Notes: generated by a model not told the origin, from the letters alone. 35,344 nt of DNA from Tidjanibacter sp. (GCA_017521965.1 JAFXAY010000093.1:1-35344); one strand, 5' to 3'; positions 1-6,592 are shown, numbered from the stretch's first letter. Numbers and translations are program-made.

Positions 1-38
1 ACTCTCTAAACTCTCTAAACTCCCTAACACTCCCTAAA
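1..38. repeat. Period-9 array, C-rich arm (block A)
   Basis: Four imperfect units of the CTCCCTAAA type in tandem (ACTCTCTAA, ACTCTCTAA, ACTCCCTAA, CACTCCCTAA), cut off by the window edge. The same unit family recurs in four other intergenic blocks of this window. No gene is visible here. Confidence 0.8.
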
Positions 39-41
39 ATC

Positions 42-72
42 ATTTTGAATTTTGAACTTTGCATTTTGAATT
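42..72. repeat. Heptamer array (ATTTTGA)n, block A
   Basis: Period-7 tandem repeat: ATTTTGA, ATTTTGA, ACTTTGC, ATTTTGA, ATT. It runs directly into the structured element at 73. The array at 6436-6466 has the identical sequence, including the variant third unit, so the two blocks share ancestry through this region. Confidence 0.85.
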
Positions 73-197
73 AAAAAAGTCATATGGCTTAGGAAATTTT
101 GGGCTTCGTGAAGCGAGGCTGCCCGCAGCATACTAAGCGTATGTGAGGAGCAGCCTCGCAAGGGAAGTGCAAAATTTACAAGCCAGATGGCTTTTTT
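73..197 (+). repeat. 125-nt structured repeat element, copy 1
   Basis: A long imperfect hairpin. AAAAAAG (73-79) pairs with CTTTTTT (191-197), then GGCTT (86-90) with AAGCC (180-184), AAATTTTG (94-101) with its complement (170-177), CTTC (104-107) with GAAG (164-167), GCGAGGCTGC (113-122) with GCAGCCTCGC (150-159), and CATAC (129-133) with GTATG (139-143), closed by a TAAGC loop. A second copy lies at 6467-6591. Most differences between copies are paired, stem-preserving changes. The + strand is chosen because several conserved non-Watson-Crick positions (T80-G190, G103-T168, G128-T144) are wobbles only on that strand. It lies downstream of the exbD operon, beyond that operon's terminator. 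I do not recognise the family. Confidence 0.8.
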
Positions 198-199
198 AC

Positions 200-235
200 A
201 ACAAAGAGAGGGGTATCAATACCCCTCTCTTTGTT
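200..235 (-). terminator. Intrinsic terminator of the exbB-exbD operon
   Basis: Palindrome with 15-bp arms (AACAAAGAGAGGGGT and its complement) around a short ATCAAT loop, starting 32 nt beyond the exbD stop codon. The outer pairs are A/T-rich on both sides, so it could act in both directions. Confidence 0.8.
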
Positions 236-267
236 ATTCAGTTAGGCCTTAGGCCCAAATAGAAATC

Positions 268-738
268 TTAATAACCCTGGCCCTTTGCGGCAGCGTAGCT
301 AATCTTCAAGGCATTGGCACGACGCAACTCCTGTTTAACGTCGGTGATAATACCCATCTTAGTATCGCGGTCTGCCTTGATACAAGTGGTCATCGAGTTA
401 CGATCGGCCTCATCGAGTTTGTCACGCTCCGATGCGATGAACTCACCAATCTCAGCTGCCGAACGGTAGCTGTCGTTGAGCTGAATACGGGGCGACGAAC
501 CCCACTTTGCCTGCTGAGCAAGCGTGGGAGGACCGATGTAGATATAACTTACCAATGATTTCTTCTCCATCTTCTGTACCTCGGTAGCCTCGGGTGCCTT
601 AAAGATCACCAAGAGCTCAACCTCACGCATCGTGGTCGATACCATGAAGAAGAAGAGAATCATAAAGATAACGTCTGGCAACGAGGCTGTCGAAATAGGT
701 GGAACCTCTTTGCCGCCTTTTTTCTTAATTACTGCCAT
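268..738 (-). CDS. exbD: ExbD/TolR-family biopolymer transport protein
   Basis: A 156-residue single-span inner-membrane protein with a periplasmic domain, the ExbD/TolR partner of an ExbB/TolQ proton channel. The N-terminus is basic (MAVIKKKGGK), followed by one hydrophobic helix at about residues 19-37. The helix holds the Asp (D22, in SLPDVIF) that matches the proton-carrying Asp of ExbD. The remaining ~115 residues are the periplasmic part. It is the last gene of a four-gene minus-strand cluster; its start lies 4 bp after the stop of a second ExbD, implying translational coupling. Such units energise outer-membrane TonB-dependent transport or Tol-type processes. No TonB gene is present here, and a terminator follows at 200-235. 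Family assignment is secure; the substrate system is unknown. Confidence 0.9.
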   Translation of the reverse strand: MAVIKKKGGKEVPPISTASLPDVIFMILFFFMVSTTMREVELLVIFKAPEATEVQKMEKKSLVSYIYIGPPTLAQQAKWGSSPRIQLNDSYRSAAEIGEFIASERDKLDEADRNSMTTCIKADRDTKMGIITDVKQELRRANALKISYAAAKGQGY

Positions 739-742
739 AATT

Positions 743-1324
743 TTACTTAGCTCCTAAATCTCTGGGCTCGGCCTCGGAGATGGACAGCTTGATAGCCTCG
801 TTAACGGCCTTACGCTGGTCATCGGTAAGCTCTGCCACGGGTTTGCCGAATTTCTCAATCGAGAGCTCGTCACGAATTTCGTTAAATGCACGCGAAAGCT
901 CGTTCTGCACCATAACATAGGTGTTATAGGTGGTGCTTCGGTCGGCCTTCAACGAGATAACGCCCTTCGAAACGGTGTGACTGCCGAGGATATCGTTGGT
1001 CACAGTCTCTTTCTCAGGAAGATTCGGATCGTCAAACGGGTTCAACATAAACTCTTTTGCCTTATCTTTCAGCTGCGAGATGTGAATCTGCTCACCCTGA
1101 ACCATCAGCTGGTCGTAGGCACTCACAAAGACCTTCAAGATGTTACGCTCCTTGATAGGAGGTGCATCCTGATTCTCTTCGTCAACCCAGGGAGGCAACG
1201 TACGGTTGATACCCGAGTCAACGTTCATTGTGGTAGCCACCAAGAAGAAGATAAGGAGCAAGAAGGCGATATCCGCCATAGAACCTGCGTTAACTTCCGG
1301 TGTTTTCTTCTTATTAATAGCCAT
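743..1324 (-). CDS. exbD: ExbD/TolR-family biopolymer transport protein (longer paralog)
   Basis: A 193-residue ExbD/TolR-like protein. After a short basic N-terminus (MAINKKKTPE) comes a single membrane helix at about residues 15-33 with the conserved Asp (D18, in SMADIAF). A longer periplasmic domain follows, with an extra charged C-terminal stretch (about 150-193) rich in Glu, Asp and Lys that the neighbouring ExbD lacks. It sits 11 bp downstream of the small membrane protein gene and 4 bp upstream of the second exbD. Two different ExbD proteins beside one ExbB is a common Bacteroidota arrangement and suggests a mixed ExbD dimer inside the ExbB pentamer; that is inference from ExbB-ExbD structures, not shown here. 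Confidence 0.88.
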   Translation of the reverse strand: MAINKKKTPEVNAGSMADIAFLLLIFFLVATTMNVDSGINRTLPPWVDEENQDAPPIKERNILKVFVSAYDQLMVQGEQIHISQLKDKAKEFMLNPFDDPNLPEKETVTNDILGSHTVSKGVISLKADRSTTYNTYVMVQNELSRAFNEIRDELSIEKFGKPVAELTDDQRKAVNEAIKLSISEAEPRDLGAK

Positions 1325-1335
1325 AATAGGATATA

Positions 1336-1743
1336 CTACTTTTTAAAGACACTCTTCAACTCGCCAAACAGGATAGCTGCAAAAGCTGCTGCCATAACGA
1401 TGTATGCGATATAGAGACCGGTATCGGTCAATTTCAGAGTAGCTACATTGTCAAATACGTCTCCGTTGGGGAGCAACATGGGCGATGCGCTCGAAAGCGA
1501 GTAGAGACCGAAGATAGCAGCAACTGCTACAACCAAGCCAACCAAAGTGCGGATTGCACCCTTGGGGTTGGAGAACATGCTGATCAAGGGGAATACTACT
1601 GCCGATGCGAGAGCGAGACCCAAAATGATATAAGCCCAAGTGAGCATTGCGCCAACTGCTGCCTCACCTGCAAACAGGAAGTAAGCAAACACAGCCACAC
1701 CGCAAAGCATCAGAACGAGCTGTACATATTTAGTCCACTTCAT
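1336..1743 (-). CDS. Small four-helix membrane protein of the exbB-exbD cluster
   Basis: A 135-residue protein with about four hydrophobic segments (roughly residues 6-25, 33-56, 64-83 and 108-128). The basic start is MKWTKY and the end is GELKSVFKK. No catalytic motif is visible and I do not recognise a named family. It lies between exbB (32 bp upstream) and exbD (11 bp downstream), so it is almost certainly co-expressed with the proton-channel complex. An accessory or assembly role for the ExbB/ExbD complex is a reasonable guess from position only. Confidence 0.75.
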   Translation of the reverse strand: MKWTKYVQLVLMLCGVAVFAYFLFAGEAAVGAMLTWAYIILGLALASAVVFPLISMFSNPKGAIRTLVGLVVAVAAIFGLYSLSSASPMLLPNGDVFDNVATLKLTDTGLYIAYIVMAAAFAAILFGELKSVFKK

Positions 1744-1775
1744 AGTCTTATCGGATTTTAGTGATAGTGGTTAAA

Positions 1776-2567
1776 TTATTTCTTGCTGTAAGCGGTCAAC
1801 ATATCAACCAAAGTAATCGAGCAATCCTCCATAGTTACAACGAGACCGTCGATTTTGCTAACGATGTAGTTGTAGAACAACTGAAGAACAGCAGCAGCGA
1901 TAAGACCAGCCAGAGTGGTCAACAGTGCAACCTTAATACCACCTGCTACGAGCGTGGGCGATACGTCACCAGCAGCCTCGATCGAGTCGAATGCGCCTAC
2001 CATACCTACTACAGTACCCATAAAGCCCAACATAGGCGACAGAGCGATGAAGAGGCTGATCCAAGTCAGACCCGACTCCATAAGACCCATCTGAACCGAA
2101 CCGTAGGAAGCAACCGACTTCTCAACAACGTCCAGACCCTGATCGTAACGGCTCAGACCCTGATAGAAGATGCTTGCAACGGGACCACGACGGTTGCGGC
2201 AAACGTCCATAGCTTTCTCGATACCACCCTCAGCCAAAGCAGCCTCAACGTCAGCGATGAGCTTCTTGGTGTTGATCTTCGAAAGGCTCAGGTAAAGGAT
2301 ACGCTCAACAGCGATAGCAAGACCAAAGATCAAGCAGAGCAATACGGGGGTCATCCAACCAGCACCACCCTCGATAAATTTGCTCTTAATAGCCTGGTGC
2401 ATTGCAACACCCTCTACATCAACCTCAGGATCCATAGCGGGAGCCTCAGCCTCAACAGCCTCAACAGCCTCGGGAGCAGCAGCCTCGGGAGCGTCCTGTG
2501 CGTAAACGTTTACTGCCGCGAAGCTCATCAAGCTTGCCATCGACAGAATCAGAAAAAGTTTTTTCAT
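1776..2567 (-). CDS. exbB: MotA/TolQ/ExbB-family proton channel protein
   Basis: A 263-residue inner-membrane proton channel subunit. The N-terminus looks like a cleavable signal peptide (residues 1-23, ending VYAQ). An Ala/Glu/Pro-rich acidic stretch follows (about 24-50), which classic ExbB lacks. Membrane helices lie at about 71-93, 165-192 and 205-232. The second and third carry the MotA/TolQ/ExbB hallmark Gly/Thr/Ala-rich sequences (LGFMGTVVGMVGAF, ALLTTLAGLIAAA), and the cytoplasmic domain lies between helices 1 and 2. It is the first gene of the cluster with two exbD genes, so together they form a proton-motive-force-driven energy transducer. No own promoter of the usual type is obvious between it and tRNA-Ser, so it may be cotranscribed with the tRNA. 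Confidence 0.92.
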   Translation of the reverse strand: MKKLFLILSMASLMSFAAVNVYAQDAPEAAAPEAVEAVEAEAPAMDPEVDVEGVAMHQAIKSKFIEGGAGWMTPVLLCLIFGLAIAVERILYLSLSKINTKKLIADVEAALAEGGIEKAMDVCRNRRGPVASIFYQGLSRYDQGLDVVEKSVASYGSVQMGLMESGLTWISLFIALSPMLGFMGTVVGMVGAFDSIEAAGDVSPTLVAGGIKVALLTTLAGLIAAAVLQLFYNYIVSKIDGLVVTMEDCSITLVDMLTAYSKK

Positions 2568-2643
2568 AATTTAAATTTAAGATTAATTAGACTTATGTTT
2601 TTTAAAGTTGTTTTTGGTTCTCTTTTTTTCAAAAAAAATTTTG

Positions 2644-2731
2644 CGGAGAAAGCGGGATTCGAACCCACGATACCCTTTTGGGGTATACGCACTTTCCAGG
2701 CGCGCACCTTCAGCCACTCGGTCATTTCTCC
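2644..2731 (-). tRNA. tRNA-Ser (anticodon GGA)
   Basis: On the minus strand the gene begins GGAGAAA and the acceptor stem closes with TTTCTCC plus discriminator G, as expected for tRNA-Ser. The anticodon stem-loop contains CTGGAAA (anticodon GGA). A long variable arm (TATACCC...GGGTATC) marks it as a class II tRNA. The T-arm GGTTCGAATCC is present. CCA is not encoded. It lies 76 bp upstream of exbB in the same direction. Confidence 0.97.
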
Positions 2732-2845
2732 AATTCCACACACCCGCACCGCCCTCTATTCCAAGAGGTTAGCGCAGTTTTTGTAGGTGTGTTTCATCTT
2801 CTTTCCGACCTAATTTGCTCCTCGTCAGAGCCTATTACACGTCAA

Positions 2846-2876
2846 AAATCCCCGAAATATAAGAATTTTTTTTCGG
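2846..2876 (-). terminator. Possible terminator after ansA
   Basis: A 6-bp stem, CCGAAA (2852-2857) with TTTCGG (2871-2876), around an A/T-rich loop, followed on the minus strand by GGATTTTT. It sits 12 bp past the ansA stop. The stem is short and the loop long, so the call is weak. Confidence 0.35.
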
Positions 2877-2887
2877 AACAAAAAAAT

Positions 2888-3937
2888 TTATTCGTTCATT
2901 TCTCCTCTAAAAGATGTTTTTAAGGCCAATTTTAACTGCTCTTCCGAGAGGTTTTTGCCCAGCATAAACATCATTTTTGTCACCGCTGCCTCCAAGGTGA
3001 TATCCTTGCCGCTGATGACTCCCAGCTCCTGCATACGTCGGCCCGTCTCGTAGAGATCCATATCGACCTTACCGTCGGCACACTGGGTGACGTTCATCAC
3101 GCACACACCGCGCTTCATTGCTCGGCGCAGCGAGCCGATAAACCAATCGCCACTCGGGGCATTGCCCGACCCGTAGGTTTCGAGTATCACCCCTCGCAGT
3201 CCCTCCACCGAGAGCATAGCGTGGAGTGTCTGTTCGGTGAGGCCGGGGAAGAGCTTGACCACCATCACATCGCAGGCGAGCGACGACTCCACACCAAACT
3301 CCTCATCGTCGGCGGGGTGGTGTATGGCGGCATCGTTGTAGGCGATATTTACTCCCACCTCGGCAAGTGGCGGGTAGTTGTAGGAGGCGAAGGCACTCAG
3401 TCGCTCGGCGCTCTGTTTGGTGGAGCGGTTGGCGCGGAAGAGGCGGTTTTGGAAGTAGAGCGACACCTCAGGCACTCGTGCCCTACCCTCCGCATCGGTG
3501 GCGGCAGCAATCTCGATGGCGGTAATCAGGTTTTCGCGGCCATCGGTGCGCAGCACGCCAATCGGAATCTGGCTACCGGTGAAGACCACCGGCTTGGCCA
3601 ATCCGCGAAGCATAAAGCTGAGGGCGGAGGAGGTGTAGGACATAGTGTCCGTACCGTGCAGCACCACAAAGCCATCGAAGAGGTGATAGTTCTCCTCAAT
3701 CTTGGCTGCCAACTCGCGCCAGAGCGCAGGCGAGGCGTTCGACGAGTCGATAGGGTCGAAGGGGAGTACCTCGATATCGACATTTAGTCGTCGGACAACG
3801 GGGAACTCCTGACCTATGTGGGTGAAGTCGAAGGGGACCAGCGCACCACTCTCGGGGTCGGTCTTCATACCAATCGTGCCGCCCGTGTAGATCAGCAGCA
3901 CCTTGCGGCGTTCGGGATTTCCATCTACTCTCTTCAT
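2888..3937 (-). CDS. ansA: Type I L-asparaginase
   Basis: A 349-residue enzyme hydrolysing L-asparagine to aspartate and ammonia. No signal peptide is seen, so it should be cytoplasmic. The N-terminal motif YTGGTIGM carries the nucleophilic Thr (T21), and LHGTDTM (94-99) carries the second Thr-Asp pair (T97-D98). FTGSQIPIG and NVTQCADGKVDMDLYETG are further hallmarks of the type I family, and the length is typical. It is the last gene of dprA-tatD-ansA, 20 bp downstream of tatD, and its expression likely follows that operon. It could also act on glutamine to some degree, as some relatives do. Confidence 0.93.
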   Translation of the reverse strand: MKRVDGNPERRKVLLIYTGGTIGMKTDPESGALVPFDFTHIGQEFPVVRRLNVDIEVLPFDPIDSSNASPALWRELAAKIEENYHLFDGFVVLHGTDTMSYTSSALSFMLRGLAKPVVFTGSQIPIGVLRTDGRENLITAIEIAAATDAEGRARVPEVSLYFQNRLFRANRSTKQSAERLSAFASYNYPPLAEVGVNIAYNDAAIHHPADDEEFGVESSLACDVMVVKLFPGLTEQTLHAMLSVEGLRGVILETYGSGNAPSGDWFIGSLRRAMKRGVCVMNVTQCADGKVDMDLYETGRRMQELGVISGKDITLEAAVTKMMFMLGKNLSEEQLKLALKTSFRGEMNE

Positions 3938-3957
3938 TGCTCCTATATTATTTATGG

Positions 3958-4734
3958 TTACTCAATTCTGAACATACGACGCACATTGGCTGTGGTCTGT
4001 GCCGACACCTCGGCGGGGGTCACCCCCTTTATCTCGGCCACCTTGGCGCAGGTGTATTGCAGGTAGCTGCTCTCGTTGCGCTTGCCGCGGTAGGGTACGG
4101 GAGGCAGGTAGGGGGCATCGGTTTCGAGCACCATCGCCTCCAACCCCATCTGCGCCACCGCCTCGGGCAGCACACTCTTCTTGTAGGTCACCACACCTCC
4201 TATGCCGAAGAGCATATCGCCCATCTCTCTGGCGGCACGCCACACCTCACACTCGGCAGCAAAGGCGTGGAAAATACCCCTCACACCGCGACCGCGATAA
4301 CCGTCGAGCACCTCCAATACCTCACTCCACGCATTGCGCACGTGGATAGCCAAGGGCAGGTCGTGGCGGAGCGACAACTCCACCTGTCGGGCAAAAATCT
4401 CCATCTGCTCGCCCCTATGTTCGCTACTCCAATAGAGGTCGATACCCACCTCACCCACAGCCACAAAGGGGTGGGCGGGGTCGGCAAAGTAGCGCTCCAC
4501 GAGCGCCATCTCGCGCTCATTGGTGGCGCGGTCGGCAACCGAGGTGGGGTGCAGGCCCATCATCGGGTAGTGGTCGGCGTGGGCTGCCGCCACGGTGAGC
4601 AGTCGCTCGTGACTCTCGGAGTCGATAGCGGGGAGGAGGAAGGCCTCGACACCCGCCTCACGCGCACGGGCAATCACCTCGTCGCGGTCGGCGTCGAACT
4701 CCTCGCAGTAGATATGGCTATGTGTGTCTATCAT
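3958..4734 (-). CDS. tatD: TatD-family metal-dependent hydrolase/DNase
   Basis: A 258-residue TIM-barrel amidohydrolase-fold protein of the TatD family (two-metal DNA/RNA exonuclease or phosphoesterase). Metal-site motifs appear in order: DTHSH (H5, H7), GEVGIDLYW (E95), AIHVRN (H131), IFHAFA (H156) and LETDAPYLPP (Asp near 207). The family's usual HCFSG motif is here HAFAA, but the His is retained. Its start is 28 bp after dprA and its stop 20 bp before ansA, so it is cotranscribed. A role in DNA repair or DNA turnover fits the dprA neighbour, but TatD substrates in vivo are often unclear. Confidence 0.92.
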   Translation of the reverse strand: MIDTHSHIYCEEFDADRDEVIARAREAGVEAFLLPAIDSESHERLLTVAAAHADHYPMMGLHPTSVADRATNEREMALVERYFADPAHPFVAVGEVGIDLYWSSEHRGEQMEIFARQVELSLRHDLPLAIHVRNAWSEVLEVLDGYRGRGVRGIFHAFAAECEVWRAAREMGDMLFGIGGVVTYKKSVLPEAVAQMGLEAMVLETDAPYLPPVPYRGKRNESSYLQYTCAKVAEIKGVTPAEVSAQTTANVRRMFRIE

Positions 4735-4762
4735 CTCGTTCTATACCTATTTAAATAAGAGA

Positions 4763-5860
4763 TTAAACTCTCTCGTATCGTCCACCGGGCAGGCTGCGCA
4801 CCACACCCGCTATCTCCAACCCCACCAAGAGGGCATTTACAGAGGCAACACCCATACCGCTACGCTCGACAAGTGTGTCGATGCCGAGCGACTCTCCCTC
4901 GCCAAAGCAGCGTAGGAGGCTATTTTCATCATTGGTGAGGGTCGGGCCACACTCCTCGGCGGCAACCTGCACGGGGCGCGCCTCGATGTCCCACCCCACC
5001 TCGCAGATAATATCGGCCGCCGAACATACCATAGCCGCACGACGGGTGGCGATGAGGTGGTTGGTACCCTCCGACGAGCGGTCGCCCACCCTGCCCGGGA
5101 GCGCCATCACAGCACGCTGGTAGCCCCACGCCATATCGGCAGTGTGGAGCGAGCCACCCTTGGAGGGCGACTCCACGACGAGTGTGCCCTGCGATGCACC
5201 CGCAATCAATCTGTTGCGCGGGATGTAGAAGTTACCCCTGCCCACCGCAAAACTCGGGTACTCGCTCAGCAGAGCACCGCCCGAGGCGAGTATCTGCTCA
5301 GCAAGCTGCTTATGGCTGCTCGGGGTGACCTTGCTCACGGGCGAGGGGAGGAAGGCGGCGGTGTGCAACCCCGCCTTGATGGCTGCCTGATGCGCCTCAG
5401 CGTCAACGCCAAAGGCCAGACCACTCACCACAGAGAGGTCGGGAAGAGCCTCGCCGAGCTCACCAATCAGACGGTTGGTCATACGACCACCGTAGGGTGT
5501 CATAGTGCGGGTGCCGACAACGGAGAGGGTGCGACCCGCGAGGGGCGCTATGTTGCCTTGGTAGAATAGTACGTGGGGTTGGTCGCCACACTCGGCGAGC
5601 AGAGGAGGATAGTCGGCATCGGTGGCCGCCACAGCGCGGATACCGTAGCGCTCCATTTTGAGGAGCTCGGCCTCGGCCGCTGCGAAGGTGGTACGCTCGC
5701 GTATGGCACGCACGGTGGGCTCGGCGATGCCCGCCTCGGCGAGTTCGGCTGCCGAGCGCGCAAAGAGCGTGGTGGCAGTGCCGAAGTACTCCATCAGTTG
5801 GACAATACTTCGCGGCCCTAATTGGGGCAATAGCGTGAGCGCCAAATCCTCGATAGTCAT
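4763..5860 (-). CDS. dprA: DNA-processing protein DprA/Smf
   Basis: A 365-residue protein that, in studied relatives, binds incoming single-stranded DNA and loads RecA during transformation. It has an N-terminal helix-hairpin-helix-like segment (about 1-70) and a Rossmann-like core with VVGTRTMTPYGG, VVSGLAFGVDAEAH, FYIPRNRLIAG, KGGSLHTA and ALPGR. The C-terminal ~65 residues look like a winged helix (LGIDTLVERSGMGVASVNALL). It is the first gene of the dprA-tatD-ansA operon. Its ATG (5858-5860) lies 168 bp from the divergent tRNA-Cys gene. I found no clear TAnnTTTG promoter for it. The family is widespread, so its presence alone does not prove competence. Confidence 0.95.
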   Translation of the reverse strand: MTIEDLALTLLPQLGPRSIVQLMEYFGTATTLFARSAAELAEAGIAEPTVRAIRERTTFAAAEAELLKMERYGIRAVAATDADYPPLLAECGDQPHVLFYQGNIAPLAGRTLSVVGTRTMTPYGGRMTNRLIGELGEALPDLSVVSGLAFGVDAEAHQAAIKAGLHTAAFLPSPVSKVTPSSHKQLAEQILASGGALLSEYPSFAVGRGNFYIPRNRLIAGASQGTLVVESPSKGGSLHTADMAWGYQRAVMALPGRVGDRSSEGTNHLIATRRAAMVCSAADIICEVGWDIEARPVQVAAEECGPTLTNDENSLLRCFGEGESLGIDTLVERSGMGVASVNALLVGLEIAGVVRSLPGGRYERV

Positions 5861-5986
5861 AGGGTAGAGAGGTTGTGCGGTGATAATACCAAGATGTAAA
5901 GGTATGATTTTTTTGTTGGAAATAGCGCACTCAGAGGGCTAAAAGAACCTCAAAGTGAAATTTTTAGGCGATTTTTTGATAATCGG

Positions 5987-6017
5987 TTGGCAGAAGATTA
6001 ATTTTTGTTTATATTTG
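5987..6017 (+). promoter_or_regulatory. Promoter of tRNA-Cys
   Basis: Bacteroidota-type promoter: -33 TTG (5987-5989), a 20-bp spacer, and -7 TATATTTG (6010-6017) matching TAnnTTTG. It ends 10 bp before the tRNA 5' end, so the predicted transcript starts almost at the mature tRNA. Confidence 0.85.
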
Positions 6018-6027
6018 CACTCCGTTT

Positions 6028-6098
6028 GGTGCGATGGCCGAGTGGCTAGGCACAGCTCTGCAAAAGCTGCTACAGCGGTTCGATTCCGCTTCGCACCT
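6028..6098 (+). tRNA. tRNA-Cys (anticodon GCA)
   Basis: Acceptor GGTGCGA pairs with TCGCACC, with discriminator T (6098) as expected for tRNA-Cys. The anticodon arm CAGCT-CTGCAAA-AGCTG gives anticodon GCA. The T-arm is AGCGG-TTCGATT-CCGCT. The gene is 71 nt and CCA is not encoded. Its 3' terminus is part of a longer inverted repeat with the terminator that follows. Confidence 0.97.
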
Positions 6099-6149
6099 CA
6101 AAATAACAAGGTTGGCTGTTAGGCCAACCTTTTGTTATTTTGAGGTGCG
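6092..6149 (+). terminator. Terminator hairpin overlapping the tRNA-Cys 3' end
   Basis: The core stem is GGTTGGC (6110-6116) with GCCAACC (6123-6129) around loop TGTTAG, followed by TTTTGTTATTTT. The pairing extends outward with a 2-nt bulge: CGCACCTCAAAATAACAA (6092-6109) is perfectly complementary to 6132-6149. The total is 25 bp of arm and it includes the last seven tRNA bases. Confidence 0.85.
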
Positions 6150-6272
6150 AGTGCTTACGCACTGCACAAAACCCAAATTCCTCCCCAAACCCCTCCTTTG
6201 ACAAAGGAGGGGCTTTCTTTTGGTGGGGATTGGAAGGCTGAAAAGCGAGCCTTTACTTTTTTTGAGGTGCTA
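6150..6272. other. Non-coding stretch with a C-rich/G-rich hairpin
   Basis: No credible gene. A strong hairpin at 6190-6212 (CCCCTCCTTT-GAC-AAAGGAGGGG) is flanked by outer complementary pieces (CCTCCCCA upstream, TGGGGATTGG downstream), giving a two-part stem. Another TTTTGAGGTGC-like copy of the inverted tRNA end appears at about 6250-6270. It resembles REP-type intergenic elements. Confidence 0.55.
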
Positions 6273-6392
6273 GGAGGGGAGATTAGGGAGTGTTAAGGAA
6301 TTATAGGAATAATGGGAGTAATGAGAATAATGGGAATTTAAAGATAATCCTTAAACTCCCTAAGTTCCCTAAGCTCACTATATTCCCTATAT
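6273..6392. repeat. Period-9 arrays in opposite arms (block B)
   Basis: A G-rich arm (units such as TTAGGGAGTG, AATAATGGGA and AGTAATGAGA, about 6281-6337) is followed by a C-rich arm (TAAACTCCC, TAAGTTCCC, TAAGCTCAC, TATATTCCC; about 6350-6390). The arms are roughly complementary and could fold on each other. Confidence 0.75.
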
Positions 6393-6395
6393 AAA

Positions 6396-6430
6396 AAAAC
6401 TGAGAGTAGTTCGATACTACTCTCAGTTTT
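6396..6430 (-). terminator. 35-nt palindrome, likely ATP synthase operon terminator
   Basis: Perfect 15-bp stem AAAACTGAGAGTAGT with its complement around loop TCGAT. A-tract and T-tract flanks make it a bidirectional intrinsic terminator. It belongs to the same family as 17651-17685, 18078-18112, 23774-23808 and 35031-35065. For the minus-strand atp operon it lies about 165 nt past the atpG stop. Confidence 0.8.
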
Positions 6431-6435
6431 AATCC

Positions 6436-6466
6436 ATTTTGAATTTTGAACTTTGCATTTTGAATT
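6436..6466. repeat. Heptamer array (ATTTTGA)n, block B
   Basis: ATTTTGA, ATTTTGA, ACTTTGC, ATTTTGA, ATT: identical to 42-72. It directly abuts structured element copy 2. Confidence 0.85.
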
Positions 6467-6591
6467 AAAAAAGTCATATGATTGAGGAAATTTTGTGCTT
6501 CGTGCAGGGAGCCAAAGCGCAGTTTACTAATAGTAAATGAGCATTTGGCTCGCAAGGGAAGTGCAAAATTTACCAATCAGATGGCTTTTTT
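6467..6591 (+). repeat. 125-nt structured repeat element, copy 2
   Basis: Exactly the same length as copy 1 (73-197) and aligned without gaps. The outer arm AAAAAAG (6467-6473) pairs with CTTTTTT (6585-6591), GATTG (6480-6484) with CAATC (6574-6578), GAGCCAAA (6509-6516) with TTTGGCTC (6544-6551), and TTTAC (6523-6527) with GTAAA (6533-6537), closed by a TAATA loop. Constant single-stranded pieces are CGCAG on the 5' side and TGAG on the 3' side of the internal loop, CTTCGTG, and CGCAAGGGAAGTGC. It ends one base before the atpG stop codon on the opposite strand, so it forms the whole immediate 3' flank of the ATP synthase operon. Confidence 0.8.
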
Positions 6592-6592
6592 C

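Noticed and set aside
73..197. Retron or group II intron RNA
   Set aside because: No reverse transcriptase gene lies near either copy, and no intron domain V-like motif is seen. The element remains unclassified.
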